A stretch of 64,000 nucleotides of DNA from Methanosarcina sp. UBA293 (GCA_002499445.1 DALS01000010.1:1-64000); one strand, 5' to 3'; positions 8,030 to 19,350 are shown, numbered from the stretch's first letter. Translations and numbers: made by a program. Notes: generated by a model not told the origin, from the sequence alone.

Positions 8030-10732
8030 TCAATCGAGCAGCCTTTTTAGCTCATGTAGCTTATTAAGGGCTTCTATTGGTGTCATTTCTTCCACATTCA
8101 ATTTTCTAAGAGAGGTCTCTACAGGACTGGTTCTGTTTGCCTCTCTCGAATTTCCGCCGCTGTTTTCAGGGTCAAAAAGCATCATCTGGGTATAACGTGC
8201 CGTGGCTTTGCTTTTTTTCTTTTTCCCGTTCTTGCCATCTTCAGCCTCTTCGAGCACGTTTTCTCTTTCGAGTTCCTTAAGAATCTCATTTGCCCTTTCG
8301 ATTACCTTTTCCGGGACGCCTGCAAGTCTTGCAACCTGGATTCCGTAACTCCTGTCTGTTGCGCCTGGTACGATTTTTCGCAGGAAGACTAGCTCATGAC
8401 CTTCTTCTTTTACTGCAATGTGATAATTTTTAACTCTTTTTAATCTCTCTTCAAGGACTGTAAGCTGATGATAATGAGTTGCAAATAGTGCCCTTATTCC
8501 TATTCTTCCCTTATCATGCAGGAATTCCACAACAGCTTTTGCAATGCTGTACCCATCATAGGTACTTGTTCCCCTACCTATTTCATCAAGAAGTACAAGG
8601 CTTCTAGGGCTTGCATTGTTCAAAATGTTTGCAAGCTCAACCATTTCTACCATAAAAGTACTCTGCCCACTTGCAAGGTCGTCAAAAGCCCCTATTCTTG
8701 TAAAGACCTGGTCAATAATCCCTATTGAGGCATAGGATGCAGGGACAAAAGAGCCTGCCTGAGCCATAATCGCTATAAGGGCAGTCTGACGCATATAAGT
8801 GGACTTTCCTGCCATGTTCGGACCTGTTACCAGCAAAAACTGGTTTTCCTTGCAGTCCATTTCGGTATCATTGGGCACAAAGCCATCAGGTACGGTGTTT
8901 TCAACTACAGGATGTCTTCCGTCCCGTATAAGGATCTTGCAGTCATCCGTAAGCTGGGGCCTAGTATAATTATTATTTTCTGCAACTTCAGCTAGAGCTG
9001 CAAGGACATCAAGTGAGCCTGTTCTTTCGGCGGTTTCCTGGAGTTCTCTTGAATGACCCGAAAGCATCTGCACAATTTCTGTAAAGATTTCATATTCAAG
9101 AGCTATAGCCTTGTCATTAGCTGTCAGGATAAGGCTCTCTTTTTCCTTGAGTTCAGGGGTATAAAACCGCTCGGCATTTGCCATGGTCTGTTTTCTAATA
9201 TAATCATCAGGTACCTGGTCGCTGTTGGCGTTTGTTACTTCTATATAATACCCAAAAACCTTATTATATCCCACTTTCAGGGACTTTATTCCGCTTCTCT
9301 CTCTTTCTTTCTGCTGAAAAGCTGCAATCCATTTCTTACTGTTGCTGGCGATGCTCCGCAGTTCATCAAGCTCTGCATTATATCCAGACTTTATCATGCC
9401 TCCTTCCCGGACCGAGATAGGTGGCTCGTCAACTATTGCTCTGTCTATGGTTTCAGCCAAATTTTCGAGGTCAGAAAATGATGCAAGCCCTACTGCAATT
9501 TCTTTTAATAGTTCGGATTCAGCCTCTTCCATTAGGGAATCTCGGATAGGAGACAAGACTTCTAGGGATTTTTTCAGGGCTACAAGGTCTCTTGCATTTG
9601 AATTTCCGTACACTATCCTGCCTACAAGGCGTTCTATATCCCTGACTTCTGAAAGCCAGTTCCTGAGGTCATAACGGAGTAAAGGCTCTGCTGCCAGCTC
9701 TTCCACAGCATCGAGCCGAAGGTTGATTTTTTCTACGGAAAGCAGAGGTTTTAAAAGCCACTTTTTCAGGATACGGCTCCCCATTGGCGTTTTTGTGTAG
9801 TTCAGGATACGGTAAAGGGAATTCTCATCCCCTTCATCCCGCACGTTTTTTATGATCTCGAGATTCCGCAGAGTTATGGAATCAAGGATCATGAATTCAG
9901 AATCCGAGTAGGTCCTCAGGGTATTGATATGGGTAAGCTCCCGCATCTGTGTTGTCTGTGCGTATTCCAGGGCAGCCCAGGCTGAATATACGGCAAGATC
10001 CAGGTTCTCACAGCCCATGCCTTCAAGAGTTGCAACCCTGAAATGAGCTTTCAGCCTTTCTCTGGCTTCCTTGGTTCCTGAAACCTCTGGAGCAAACTCC
10101 TGAACAATTGTCTGGGTTCTTAGCTGGTTTGCAAGGGCTGAGTTTCCATACAGGGTTGGAGGTAGTATGCATTCTGAAGGGCGCATGCGGGCAAGCTCGC
10201 TGAGAAGTTTTTCAAAATTTTCCGAGTCTCGAAACTGCGTTGTAAGAAATTCTCCTGTAGAAATATCCAGAAAGGAAACTCCGATTTTTATTTCCTTTTC
10301 CGTGTTCTTTCCAGACTTTCCAAACTCCCGCCCTGCAACTGCCATAAGGTAGTTATTTGAGGCATCCGAAAACATGGAAGAATCGATTGCCGTTCCAGGC
10401 GTGACAACCCTGACAACCCCTCGCTTTACAACTCCTTTTGCCTGTTTTGGGTCTTCGAGTTGTTCGCAAATTGCCACTTTATACCCTTTATTTATGAGCC
10501 TTGGCAGATACGTGTCAATTGCATGGTAAGGTATTCCTGCAAGCGGCATTCTCTCTCCTGATTTGTCCTTCCCTCGGGCTGTAAGCGTAATCTCGAGTTC
10601 TCTTGCTATGGTTTTAGCATCATCTCCGAAAGATTCGTAGAAATCTCCCATGCGGAAGAAAATAAGGGCGTCAGGATGTGCCTGCTTGACTTCGTAATAC
10701 TGGCGCATTGCAGGGGTCAACATTTTAGTCAT
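8030..10732 (-). CDS. mutS: DNA mismatch repair protein MutS
   Basis: 900 aa, the full MutS1 length. The mismatch-reading FxE motif is intact (F31 and E33 in GDFYESFG). The ABC-type ATPase core is near the C-terminus: Walker A GPNMAGKST at about 633-641, Walker B SLVLLDEIGRGTST, and the FATHYHQL switch. It recognises mismatches and loops and recruits MutL, encoded directly downstream. The C-terminal tail ends in ALNKLHELKRLL, the short dimer/tetramer helix found in bacterial-type MutS. A mutSL pair of bacterial type is typical of Methanosarcina and usually explained by ancient transfer. Confidence 0.96.
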   Translation of the reverse strand: MTKMLTPAMRQYYEVKQAHPDALIFFRMGDFYESFGDDAKTIARELEITLTARGKDKSGERMPLAGIPYHAIDTYLPRLINKGYKVAICEQLEDPKQAKGVVKRGVVRVVTPGTAIDSSMFSDASNNYLMAVAGREFGKSGKNTEKEIKIGVSFLDISTGEFLTTQFRDSENFEKLLSELARMRPSECILPPTLYGNSALANQLRTQTIVQEFAPEVSGTKEARERLKAHFRVATLEGMGCENLDLAVYSAWAALEYAQTTQMRELTHINTLRTYSDSEFMILDSITLRNLEIIKNVRDEGDENSLYRILNYTKTPMGSRILKKWLLKPLLSVEKINLRLDAVEELAAEPLLRYDLRNWLSEVRDIERLVGRIVYGNSNARDLVALKKSLEVLSPIRDSLMEEAESELLKEIAVGLASFSDLENLAETIDRAIVDEPPISVREGGMIKSGYNAELDELRSIASNSKKWIAAFQQKERERSGIKSLKVGYNKVFGYYIEVTNANSDQVPDDYIRKQTMANAERFYTPELKEKESLILTANDKAIALEYEIFTEIVQMLSGHSRELQETAERTGSLDVLAALAEVAENNNYTRPQLTDDCKILIRDGRHPVVENTVPDGFVPNDTEMDCKENQFLLVTGPNMAGKSTYMRQTALIAIMAQAGSFVPASYASIGIIDQVFTRIGAFDDLASGQSTFMVEMVELANILNNASPRSLVLLDEIGRGTSTYDGYSIAKAVVEFLHDKGRIGIRALFATHYHQLTVLEERLKRVKNYHIAVKEEGHELVFLRKIVPGATDRSYGIQVARLAGVPEKVIERANEILKELERENVLEEAEDGKNGKKKKSKATARYTQMMLFDPENSGGNSREANRTSPVETSLRKLNVEEMTPIEALNKLHELKRLLD

Positions 10733-10957
10733 TTTTACTCACTGTAAGCCTTTAATCATTCTGTGTAAAATTGGGAATTTATATGGAATTCTGGATTCTC
10801 ATTATTCCTCAGGTCGGTCAATATTCTTTCAAGATTCCTTGGTCCCGATTATCATCCTTGGATACTGTCTAGTGGATGCTATATCTTTATTAAAATCATC
10901 CTTCTTATATATATTTAACAATTCGATATTGCAAGCCATTTTGCGGGAGGAATTGCT

Positions 10958-11149
10958 CTGGATCGGGAAAAACTCATTGAGGTTTGCCCTGTCTGCGGAA
11001 ACGCGGATTTATATTATGAAGTTGGCGGGTATGCAGGTGCTGTTTATCACTGCAAGGAATGTGGATACGTAGGAGCTTTTGTTATTGAAGCTAACGAAGA
11101 AATGATCGAAAAAATCCGGGAGAAATATAGGCGTGAAAAATATAAATAA
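10958..11149 (+). CDS. Small zinc-ribbon protein, probable CTG start
   Basis: The 63-residue product has two CxxC knuckles: CPVCG (from about residue 10) and CKECG (about 32), the latter in YHCKECGYVGAF. The tail is charged and helical. This is the size and spacing of a rubredoxin-like or ribosome/transcription-associated zinc ribbon; function unknown. In this frame there is no ATG, GTG or TTG between the upstream stop (TAA about 39 bases before the CTG) and the first cysteine. A strong ribosome-binding site GGGAGGA (10945-10951) lies 6 nt before CTG at 10958, so CTG is the best-supported start; ATT at 10952 is too close to the site. It lies 225 bp from the divergent mutS gene. Confidence 0.7.
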   Translation: MDREKLIEVCPVCGNADLYYEVGGYAGAVYHCKECGYVGAFVIEANEEMIEKIREKYRREKYK

Positions 11150-11249
11150 GAGATGAATCGAGGTGAATGAAATCGAATGGAGAGAAATAAACCTACTAAA
11201 ATATTTTTACATATAAATTATTAGCATATTAAATATTTTGATGGGTAAT

Positions 11250-11488
11250 CTACCTTCGCTGCAGCGTATTTAAGATAACCCTCTTTAAGGCTAATTTGAT
11301 AACTGATTCATCTTTCCGAACATTATCAAAGAAAGTGTTCGTACAATCATTGAATACTCTGCCGCGTTCGCGGCAGATATATTTTCGAGCTCTCTTATTC
11401 TTGATTGATAGGTGCTATTACCTATGATATTTCCTTTTTCAGAAATACCATAAAATTTGCAATCTTGATTAGGACAAAAAACGTCAAT
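11250..11488 (-). pseudogene. Frameshifted N-terminal relic of an insertion-sequence transposase
   Basis: On the minus strand one frame reads FCPNQDCKFYGISEKGNI..., a CPN-x-DC zinc-finger start common in Methanosarcina transposases. The reading then continues only after a frame change as KYICRERGRVFNDCTNTFF and KDESVIKLALKRVIL before a stop at 11250. This is the N-terminal zinc-binding and linker region of an IS transposase (IS1-like or related); no catalytic domain follows. One frameshift plus truncation mark it as dead. No terminal repeats can be recognised. Confidence 0.6.
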
Positions 11489-11670
11489 GAATCTTGGTTA
11501 TGCTCCTTATTTACCCATTGTAATAATATACAAATCTAATATATAAATCAACTAATATAATATAAGCCCCGATTTTCTGGAAAAAGGGAGATAAGCTAGG
11601 GAAATTCAGAAAAAAGAAGTAGAAGCTGAGAAAAAAGTAGAAACTGAAGGATCAAAGTAAGAAAGGGGAG

Positions 11671-11725
11671 AAATAAAAAAGGTGAAAATAAAAAAGGTGA
11701 AAATAAAAAAGGTGAAAATAAAAAG
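11671..11725. repeat. 15-bp tandem repeat 3' of groEL
   Basis: Three exact copies of AAATAAAAAAGGTGA (11671-11715) and a partial fourth. They lie between the transposase relic and the groEL stop. No function visible. Confidence 0.7.
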
Positions 11726-11779
11726 GAAGGAATGGAAAAATTAGAAAAATGAAAAATAAAGGAATGGAAAGAAGTGAAA

Positions 11780-13396
<1,617 letters not shown>

Positions 13397-13511
13397 TCAC
13401 CTGGATTAAAATCAAATTTTTTCCTGAATAAATCTGAATATACCTTTAAGTTTCATCAAAAGATCGAATACACCTTTACACTATATTCTTCAGAATAGGC
13501 CTCATTCAACA

Positions 13512-13790
13512 TCATTCTTCAATGACTGTTGCCAAGATGTCCTTAAAGTCAACAAAAATATACTCTTCACCGTCAACTTCAATTTCATCTGATTGGTATC
13601 CCCCGTAGATCACATGGTCGCCTTTCTTCAGGGGGAGTTCTTTTCCGTCTTCAAAAGTCCCTACAGCAATAACAATACCTTCTTTTTTCTCTTGCCGTGC
13701 AGACTCAGGGATATAGATCCCGCCTTTTGTTACTTCTTCTTTCTTCTGGTGTTTGAGCAAGACTCGTTCGCCAATAGGTCTGATAATCAC
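13512..13790 (-). CDS. groES: Co-chaperonin GroES (Hsp10)
   Basis: 92 aa beginning IIRPIGERVLLKH, the GroES N-terminal strand. The mobile loop region (KKEEVTKGGIYIPES) contacts GroEL through its GIYIP hydrophobic segment. The end is FVDFKDILATV. It forms the heptameric lid for GroEL encoded next in the operon. The promoter must lie in the 236-bp gap to the divergent regulator at 14027. Confidence 0.95.
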   Translation of the reverse strand: MIIRPIGERVLLKHQKKEEVTKGGIYIPESARQEKKEGIVIAVGTFEDGKELPLKKGDHVIYGGYQSDEIEVDGEEYIFVDFKDILATVIEE

Positions 13791-13878
13791 TGTGTTGTTC
13801 CTCCTTATGTGTAAGTAGCCCCATATTAGCTGAACATTAACTGGTAGCTATGAGTAAGTATGGTATTGGACAAATATT

Positions 13879-13894
13879 GGGCGATTGTGCGCCC
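13879..13894. promoter_or_regulatory. GC-rich dyad in the groES/regulator intergenic region
   Basis: GGGCG-N6-CGCCC is a perfect 5-bp inverted repeat and stands out in AT-rich surroundings. It is about 90 bp from the groES start, between groES and the divergent winged-helix gene. It could be an operator. I see no bacterial CIRCE element. Confidence 0.3.
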
Positions 13895-14026
13895 GACTAT
13901 TTGCATATAATGTGGAACTCATATTTAAAAATTACCGAGTAAATAAACACAATATCCAAGAGATCGAAATGATGTCGATAAAATGCAAAAAAATTATATA
14001 TACTAGATATTCTAAAATATACACTG

Positions 14027-14434
14027 ATGGTTCAGCAGATAATCCTCAGACACCTTGAAAAACCTCAAATTAAAAGTCTGGAAGAGGACCTTTTATGGTT
14101 ATGCGATAGTTTTGGCTTTTCTTCAGGCAGGGATACAGAAAATACCGCTACCAGGATAGTTTTTAGCCTGCTTGACAAAATCTCAAATGATGAGATAACT
14201 TCCTCAGAAGTCCTTGCCGAGGATCTTGACATAAAAACATCAAGAGTAAACCATCATCTCAGGAATCTTAATAATTCTGGCCTCCTTTACAGGAAAAAAC
14301 GTCTGATATATTTGCGAGGAGGTAGCCTGAAAGCTGCAGTAAAAGAAATGCGAAAGGACTCGGAAAGAATTTTCGATGAGCTTGAAAGCATAGCTGAAGA
14401 GATAGATTCCAGAATAGGAATCAAAAACCGATGA
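14027..14434 (+). CDS. Winged-helix transcriptional regulator divergent from groESL
   Basis: 135 aa. Residues about 45-95 form an ArsR/MarR-like winged helix: ITSSEVLAEDLDIKTSRVNHHLRNLNNSGLL is the recognition-helix segment (written here in its two halves ITSSEVLAEDLDIKT and SRVNHHLRNLNNSG), followed by a short wing RKKRLIYLRGG. The C-terminal helix (EMRKDSERIFDELESI) is a likely dimerisation coil. It starts 236 bp from groES on the opposite strand, the arrangement typical of a local regulator. Control of the chaperonin operon is inference from position only. Confidence 0.7.
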   Translation: MVQQIILRHLEKPQIKSLEEDLLWLCDSFGFSSGRDTENTATRIVFSLLDKISNDEITSSEVLAEDLDIKTSRVNHHLRNLNNSGLLYRKKRLIYLRGGSLKAAVKEMRKDSERIFDELESIAEEIDSRIGIKNR

Positions 14435-14596
14435 AAAAAATAAGATAAAGCCGATAAGAAAATTAAGGTCAGAGCTAAAAGAGTAAAATAAAGATAAAAT
14501 AAAGCTTATAAAAAAATTAAAATAAGAACTCAAAAAGAAAGTAAATTAATTCAAAAAGGAAAAGAATTCAATAATAAACTCGTTTATTTCTAAGCC

Positions 14597-15721
14597 ATGA
14601 ATAAAGTATCCATAGTCCGCTGCCCTGATTATTCTAACACAAAAAGAGCGATAGCGGAAGCTCTGGAACTTCTCGGAGGCTTGGAAAATATAATTCACCC
14701 AGGTGACGGCGTACTTCTGAAACCAAATATCCTTGCAGCCAGTCCTCCAGAAAGTGCGGTAACTACTCACCCCTTAGTTGTAGCATCAATGTGCGAGTTC
14801 GTGCTTCAGGCTGGAGGAAAGCCTTTAGTTGGAGACGGAGCTGGAATCTCAAGACCAGGAGCCACCTCAAAAGCCCTTAAAGTTTCAGGCATAGAAGAAG
14901 CTGCCCGAAAGGCCGGAGCAGAGGTAGTAAATTTTGAAACAGCAGGCTTTACTCTGGTGGATGTTCCTGATCCTCTGCAGTTCGATAAATTATATGTTGC
15001 AAATCCTGTTCTTGAAGCCGATGTAGTGATCTCCCTTCCAAAATTAAAAACTCATGAACTTACCTATTACACAGGTGCAGTAAAGAATTTCTTCGGAGTT
15101 CTTCCTCTAAAGTGCCGAAAAGAAGCACATCTTCTTGGAAAAAGGGACCTTTTTGGCGAAGCTGTCGCTGATGTGTACTCAGTAGTCAGACCCGATTTTG
15201 CCGTCATGGACGGAGTAATTGGTATGGAAGGAAATGGGCCATCCCATGGAAAGTCCGTAAGCTCCGGGGTAATTTTGGCAAGCCAGGATTGTGTTTCTCT
15301 GGATATTGTTGCTGCGGAAATGATTGGCTTTGATCCCCTCAAAATTCCCACGACCGCAGGATCCATGAAAAAAGGATTTGGAAACAAATGTCCTGTTGTG
15401 ATTGGAACTCCAATAAAAGAAGTAAAAATAAAATTTAAACCGTCGAACGGAGGAGTCAGTACTGCCCCTTCTTTTCTTACCCACCACCTAGGCAAATACT
15501 ATAAGATATATCCCAGGATAAACAGGAGAAAATGCACTCATTGTGGAGCTTGCCATTTAAATTGCTCTCCCCATGCTGTTGAAAGGCTCGAAGACGGTAG
15601 TTTCAGGATCAATGAAGAGAAGTGCATTTTATGTTACTGCTGTCGTGAACTGTGCCCAAACAACGCGGTAGAAATTAAAAAATCGTTGCTTGCAAAAATC
15701 TTGACAGAAAAAGTGATTTAA
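14597..15721 (+). CDS. DUF362 protein with C-terminal 2[4Fe-4S] ferredoxin domain
   Basis: 374 aa. The first 290 residues match the DUF362 pattern: GDGVLLKPNIL, TTHPLVVASMCEFVLQAG, VVISLPKLKTHELTYYTGAVKNFFG, and MDGVIGMEGNGPSHG (each quoted only in part). Two ferredoxin motifs follow, CTHCGACHLNC (about 313-323) and CILCYCCRELC (about 343-353), each followed by P/SxxA. It should be a cytosolic iron-sulfur electron carrier or redox enzyme; the family has no settled reaction. It stands alone, 162 bp after the regulator gene. Confidence 0.82.
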   Translation: MNKVSIVRCPDYSNTKRAIAEALELLGGLENIIHPGDGVLLKPNILAASPPESAVTTHPLVVASMCEFVLQAGGKPLVGDGAGISRPGATSKALKVSGIEEAARKAGAEVVNFETAGFTLVDVPDPLQFDKLYVANPVLEADVVISLPKLKTHELTYYTGAVKNFFGVLPLKCRKEAHLLGKRDLFGEAVADVYSVVRPDFAVMDGVIGMEGNGPSHGKSVSSGVILASQDCVSLDIVAAEMIGFDPLKIPTTAGSMKKGFGNKCPVVIGTPIKEVKIKFKPSNGGVSTAPSFLTHHLGKYYKIYPRINRRKCTHCGACHLNCSPHAVERLEDGSFRINEEKCILCYCCRELCPNNAVEIKKSLLAKILTEKVI

Positions 15722-15903
15722 CTGGAAAAGATGAAATCAAATCTGGAAAAGTATAAATCGGGTTGCAAGTAAATCAGGTTATAAGCCGAAAAAATGAGCC
15801 GCTATAAACCGATCTAACCCTAGCTTACACTTTTGCCATATCCAATTAAATCCAGGAAAACGTTTAACATGCCTCCTTCTATGTCTTCAGTGATACTTGC
15901 TCT

Positions 15904-17853
15904 TCAGTGATACTTGCGTTCCCGTCTTTCTGCGATTACTTTTTCTCTTTCAAGCCGCTGCCGTCTATCTTCATCAGTTTCGGTTTTTTCCAGTTGTTCT
16001 ATCCTCTCTTTTTCCTGCCGCGCCATTACTTCCTCTGCTGTTTCCAGGGAACCTGTTCTTTCAGTGTGGGTAGTCCTCTGTGGTTCGGCCTCTCTGGATA
16101 CTCCTGTCGCCATTCCTCTCTGCCAGTAAGGCTGGTATCCGTAATAGGTGTAAGTTCTGGAAAGCTCCTCGCGGGTTAAAGGCCATTTGCTCTTATCAAA
16201 GCCTTCTGCCCTTTCAAGGACATCCCTTGGAATATCAAGGACAAAAGCGTGCTCATGCGGTCTCAGTGTAAGAGCCTCCCAGGGAATAGCAAACAGTTTA
16301 TCAGCCATACCCAGGAATCCACCAAAAGACATGACTGCGTATGCCACTCTACCGCTTTCGATGTCAATCATTAATTCCTCAATCCTTCCAAGATCCTCCC
16401 CAGCCGCATTGATAACCCTATCCGTTTTTATCGTACTTGCCGACAAGAAGTCAGGTGTCACTCTACCTTCTGCGCCTCTCGCCTGAACCACAGATTCGAC
16501 TTCCGTCCGCTCTCTTTCCAGCTGTGCCAGTCTTTCTCTTTCAACCTCAGCCTGCCTTTCAACCTCAGTACGTTCTCTTTCCAGCTCTGCCAGTCTCTGT
16601 CTCTCGGTTTCAGCCTGTCTCTGAGCTTCTACACACTCCCTTTCCAGTTGAGACAGTCTATCTCGAAGGGTTCCTTCCTGTGCCTGTACTGACCTCAACT
16701 CTTCTTCGAGCCGGGATACTTTATCTTTTTCTTCCTGTCTTTTTGCTTCCTGCAACTCTTTTTCCAGTTGTGCCAGCCTCTGCTTCTCGGTCTGTGCCTG
16801 TCTCTCCGCCTCAATCCGCTCTCTTTCCAGCCGTGTCAACCTTTCTCTTTCAGTCTCTGCCTGCTTCGCGGTCTCTGCCCGCTGTTTTTCTAGCTGTGAG
16901 ATTTTCTCTTCCTGGGTTTTCCTTAACTCTTCGAGTCTTTCTCTCTCTTGCTGCGCCCCTCTCTCTTCTTCCGGTCCTACCGGCGTCGATCTCTCTTTTT
17001 CCATCCTAGCCATCCTTTCCGATTCGGTCTCAACCGGCATTGCTGCTGCAGCCCCTGCTACGGATGCTGCCACTCCTGCCTGCCAGTAAGGCTGGTATCC
17101 ATAGTAAGAGTAGGTTCTGGATAGTTTTTCTCGAGTTAAAGGCCAGTTGTCCTTATCAAAGCCTTCTGCTTTGTCGAAAGTCTCTTTAGAAACGTTAAGA
17201 GCAAAAGCATGCTCATGTACTCTAAGTGTAAGAGCTTGCCAAGGAACTGCAAAGAGCTTGCTGCCTATACCCAGGAGTCCACCATGTGAGACTACAACAT
17301 ATCCTACCCTGCCGTTTTCGAGATCAATCATAAACTCTTCAATCTTCCCAAGATCTTCTCCAGCCGTATTGACAACCTTATCCCCTTTTAGCGTGTCAGC
17401 GGACAGAAAATCTGGATTTTCCCTATCTGCAGACGTGCTTCCCATCCTTGCCATCCTTTGTGATTCAGTTTCTCCAGCTACTCCTGCCGCCTCTGCCTGC
17501 CAGTAAGGCTGGTATCCATAGTAGCTATAGACGGTGGAGAGCCACTCACGGGTGGTTATAGGCCAGTTGCCTTTATCAAAACCTTCTGCCTTTTCAAGAG
17601 TTTCTTTAGGAATATCAAGGGCAAAGGCATGCTCATGCAACCTCAATGTAAAAGCTTGCCAAGGAATAGCAAACAATTTATCGCCCATGCCTAGAAATCC
17701 ACCAAAAGAAAGTACGGCAAAAGCTATCCTTCCATCACGTAGGTCAATCATTAATTCTTCAATTTTCCCAAGGTCCTCTCCTGCCCTATTGACGACCTTA
17801 TCTCCTTTTAACGTGCTTGCTGACAAAAAATCTGGATTATTTCTATCTGCCAT
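15904..17853 (-). CDS. Three PRC-barrel domains joined by a long coiled coil
   Basis: 649 aa from ATG 17853, preferred over the GTG three codons upstream because GGGAG sits 8 nt before the ATG. Three PRC-barrel domains of about 110 residues lie at roughly 1-125, 140-255 and 470-580. Each follows the pattern DFLSA.T.KGD.V.N.AGEDLGKIEE, then a tail ending YSYYGYQPYWQ or YTYYGYQPYWQ. Between the second and third is about 170 residues of heptad-rich Glu/Arg/Gln coiled coil. PRC barrels are beta-barrel binding modules (RimM, photosynthetic reaction centre H). No catalytic motif, signal peptide or membrane segment is present. Function unknown; a cytosolic scaffold is plausible. Confidence 0.72.
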   Translation of the reverse strand: MADRNNPDFLSASTLKGDKVVNRAGEDLGKIEELMIDLRDGRIAFAVLSFGGFLGMGDKLFAIPWQAFTLRLHEHAFALDIPKETLEKAEGFDKGNWPITTREWLSTVYSYYGYQPYWQAEAAGVAGETESQRMARMGSTSADRENPDFLSADTLKGDKVVNTAGEDLGKIEEFMIDLENGRVGYVVVSHGGLLGIGSKLFAVPWQALTLRVHEHAFALNVSKETFDKAEGFDKDNWPLTREKLSRTYSYYGYQPYWQAGVAASVAGAAAAMPVETESERMARMEKERSTPVGPEEERGAQQERERLEELRKTQEEKISQLEKQRAETAKQAETERERLTRLERERIEAERQAQTEKQRLAQLEKELQEAKRQEEKDKVSRLEEELRSVQAQEGTLRDRLSQLERECVEAQRQAETERQRLAELERERTEVERQAEVERERLAQLERERTEVESVVQARGAEGRVTPDFLSASTIKTDRVINAAGEDLGRIEELMIDIESGRVAYAVMSFGGFLGMADKLFAIPWEALTLRPHEHAFVLDIPRDVLERAEGFDKSKWPLTREELSRTYTYYGYQPYWQRGMATGVSREAEPQRTTHTERTGSLETAEEVMARQEKERIEQLEKTETDEDRRQRLEREKVIAERRERKYH

Positions 17854-17998
17854 AGTTCCCACTCCCAGAATTTAGAAGATGCAAATTTAAATGCCTGCAC
17901 CCAAGCATAGTTTCGAATTTTCCCCTCGATAAAGTTAATTCCAGCATCCTTATCTGCCAGTACAATTAGTACCTATGTTTTTCCTAATTAACTAAGAT

Positions 17999-18796
17999 TC
18001 AAATGTTGCCTGGTCGTTTTTCTACTCTTCTTGTCTGCCAGTAAGGTTGGTATCCATAGTAGCTATACATAGTAGCGAGCCATTCACGGTTAGTTACAGG
18101 CCAATGGTCTTTATCAAAGCCTTCTGCTTTTTCAAGAGTTTCTTTGGCAACATCAAGTAAGAAGGCGTGCTCATGCGGTCTCAGTGTAAGAGCCTCCCAG
18201 GGAATAGCAAATAATTTGCTGCCCAAACCCAGGAATCCGCCAAAAGAAAGTACGGCATAAGCTACTCTACCATCTGTGAGATCAATCATTAACTCTTCAA
18301 TCTTCCCAAGATCTTCTCCAGCTCTATTGACAACCTTATCCCCTTTTATCGTGCTTGCTGACAAAAAATCAGGATTATCTCTTTCTACCATGGTTTCCAT
18401 TGGAGCCATCTTTTGTGATTCGGTTTGTCCCGTCACTCCTATCTGCCAGTAAGGCTGGTATCCATAGTAGGTGTAGGTTCTGGAGAGCTCTTCTCGAGTT
18501 AAAGGCCACCTGTCCTTCTCAAAACCTTCTGCCCTTTCCAAGACATCCTTGGGAATATCAAGTAAGAAGGCGTGCTCATGCGATCTCAATGTAAGAGCCT
18601 CCCAGGGAATAGCAAATAACTTATCGCCCATGCCCAAGAATCCGCCAAAAGAAAGTACAGCATATGCAATCCTACCGTTTCCGAGATCAATCATTAACTC
18701 TTCAATCTTCCCAAGATCTTCTCCTGCCCTATTGACGATCTTATCTCCTTTTATTGTGCCTGCTGACAAAAAATCCGGATTATCCCTATCTGCCAT
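17999..18796 (-). CDS. Double PRC-barrel protein, paralogue of its neighbour
   Basis: 265 aa holding two PRC-barrel domains (about 1-115 and 135-250), each ending in the same YYGYQPYWQ tail as the adjacent gene. The ATG follows GGGAG by 7 nt. Sequence upstream of its start (18797-18860) resembles the sequence upstream of the neighbouring gene (17854-17920), so the duplication included the 5' region. It is transcribed in the same direction, 145 bp upstream of the larger protein. Function unknown. Confidence 0.75.
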   Translation of the reverse strand: MADRDNPDFLSAGTIKGDKIVNRAGEDLGKIEELMIDLGNGRIAYAVLSFGGFLGMGDKLFAIPWEALTLRSHEHAFLLDIPKDVLERAEGFEKDRWPLTREELSRTYTYYGYQPYWQIGVTGQTESQKMAPMETMVERDNPDFLSASTIKGDKVVNRAGEDLGKIEELMIDLTDGRVAYAVLSFGGFLGLGSKLFAIPWEALTLRPHEHAFLLDVAKETLEKAEGFDKDHWPVTNREWLATMYSYYGYQPYWQTRRVEKRPGNI

Positions 18797-19350
18797 ATTC
18801 CAACTCCCTGAATTTAGGAGATATCCGTCTCAAAGTCTGTGCCCCAAGCACAGCTCTAAAACCTCGCTCCCAATAATATTATTTTTTTGATGTACTTAAA
18901 ACTACCGGAATCATTGAAAGTAATATTTTATGTTATTAAGTAAAAAATTATGGATAAATATTATAGAGAGAAAGGAAATAAGATCACTTTTCTGAGAAAG
19001 TTTTCCTTTATATTTGGAGAAATCAGACAAGCAAATAACCTAAAATCCCTATTAAAATACTCTCCTCCGAAAAAGACTCGCTGAGACTGATAATTAAAAA
19101 AGGTAAATTTAGAGAGAAAGAAATTTAGTTAATTTTGAGAACTAAATTATTGTTATTCCTTTAAAACTTTTTTTAAATTGTAATATAAAAATGAATTAAA
19201 AAGCCTGATGCTGGAAGAAAAGAAAAACCTATAATTAATTTATAACCTTTTCCTTTTCATCTTTATGAGTAATCTTTTAACTTAGAAAGTTTAGAATATA
19301 TATAAAATTTCAGCAAAATATTTCTGTATCTTACCCTCCATGGTGATAAA
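18797..19350. other. Gene-free AT-rich intergenic region
   Basis: 554 bp between two divergent genes. TATA-like stretches occur (for example TATATATAAAAT near 19297-19308, suited to the zinc-finger peptide downstream). I see no RNA gene, repeat array or coding frame. Confidence 0.4.

Noticed and set aside
16437..17009. 190-codon plus-strand frame rich in Pro/Leu/Phe
   Set aside because: Antisense image of the coiled-coil repeats of the PRC-barrel gene.
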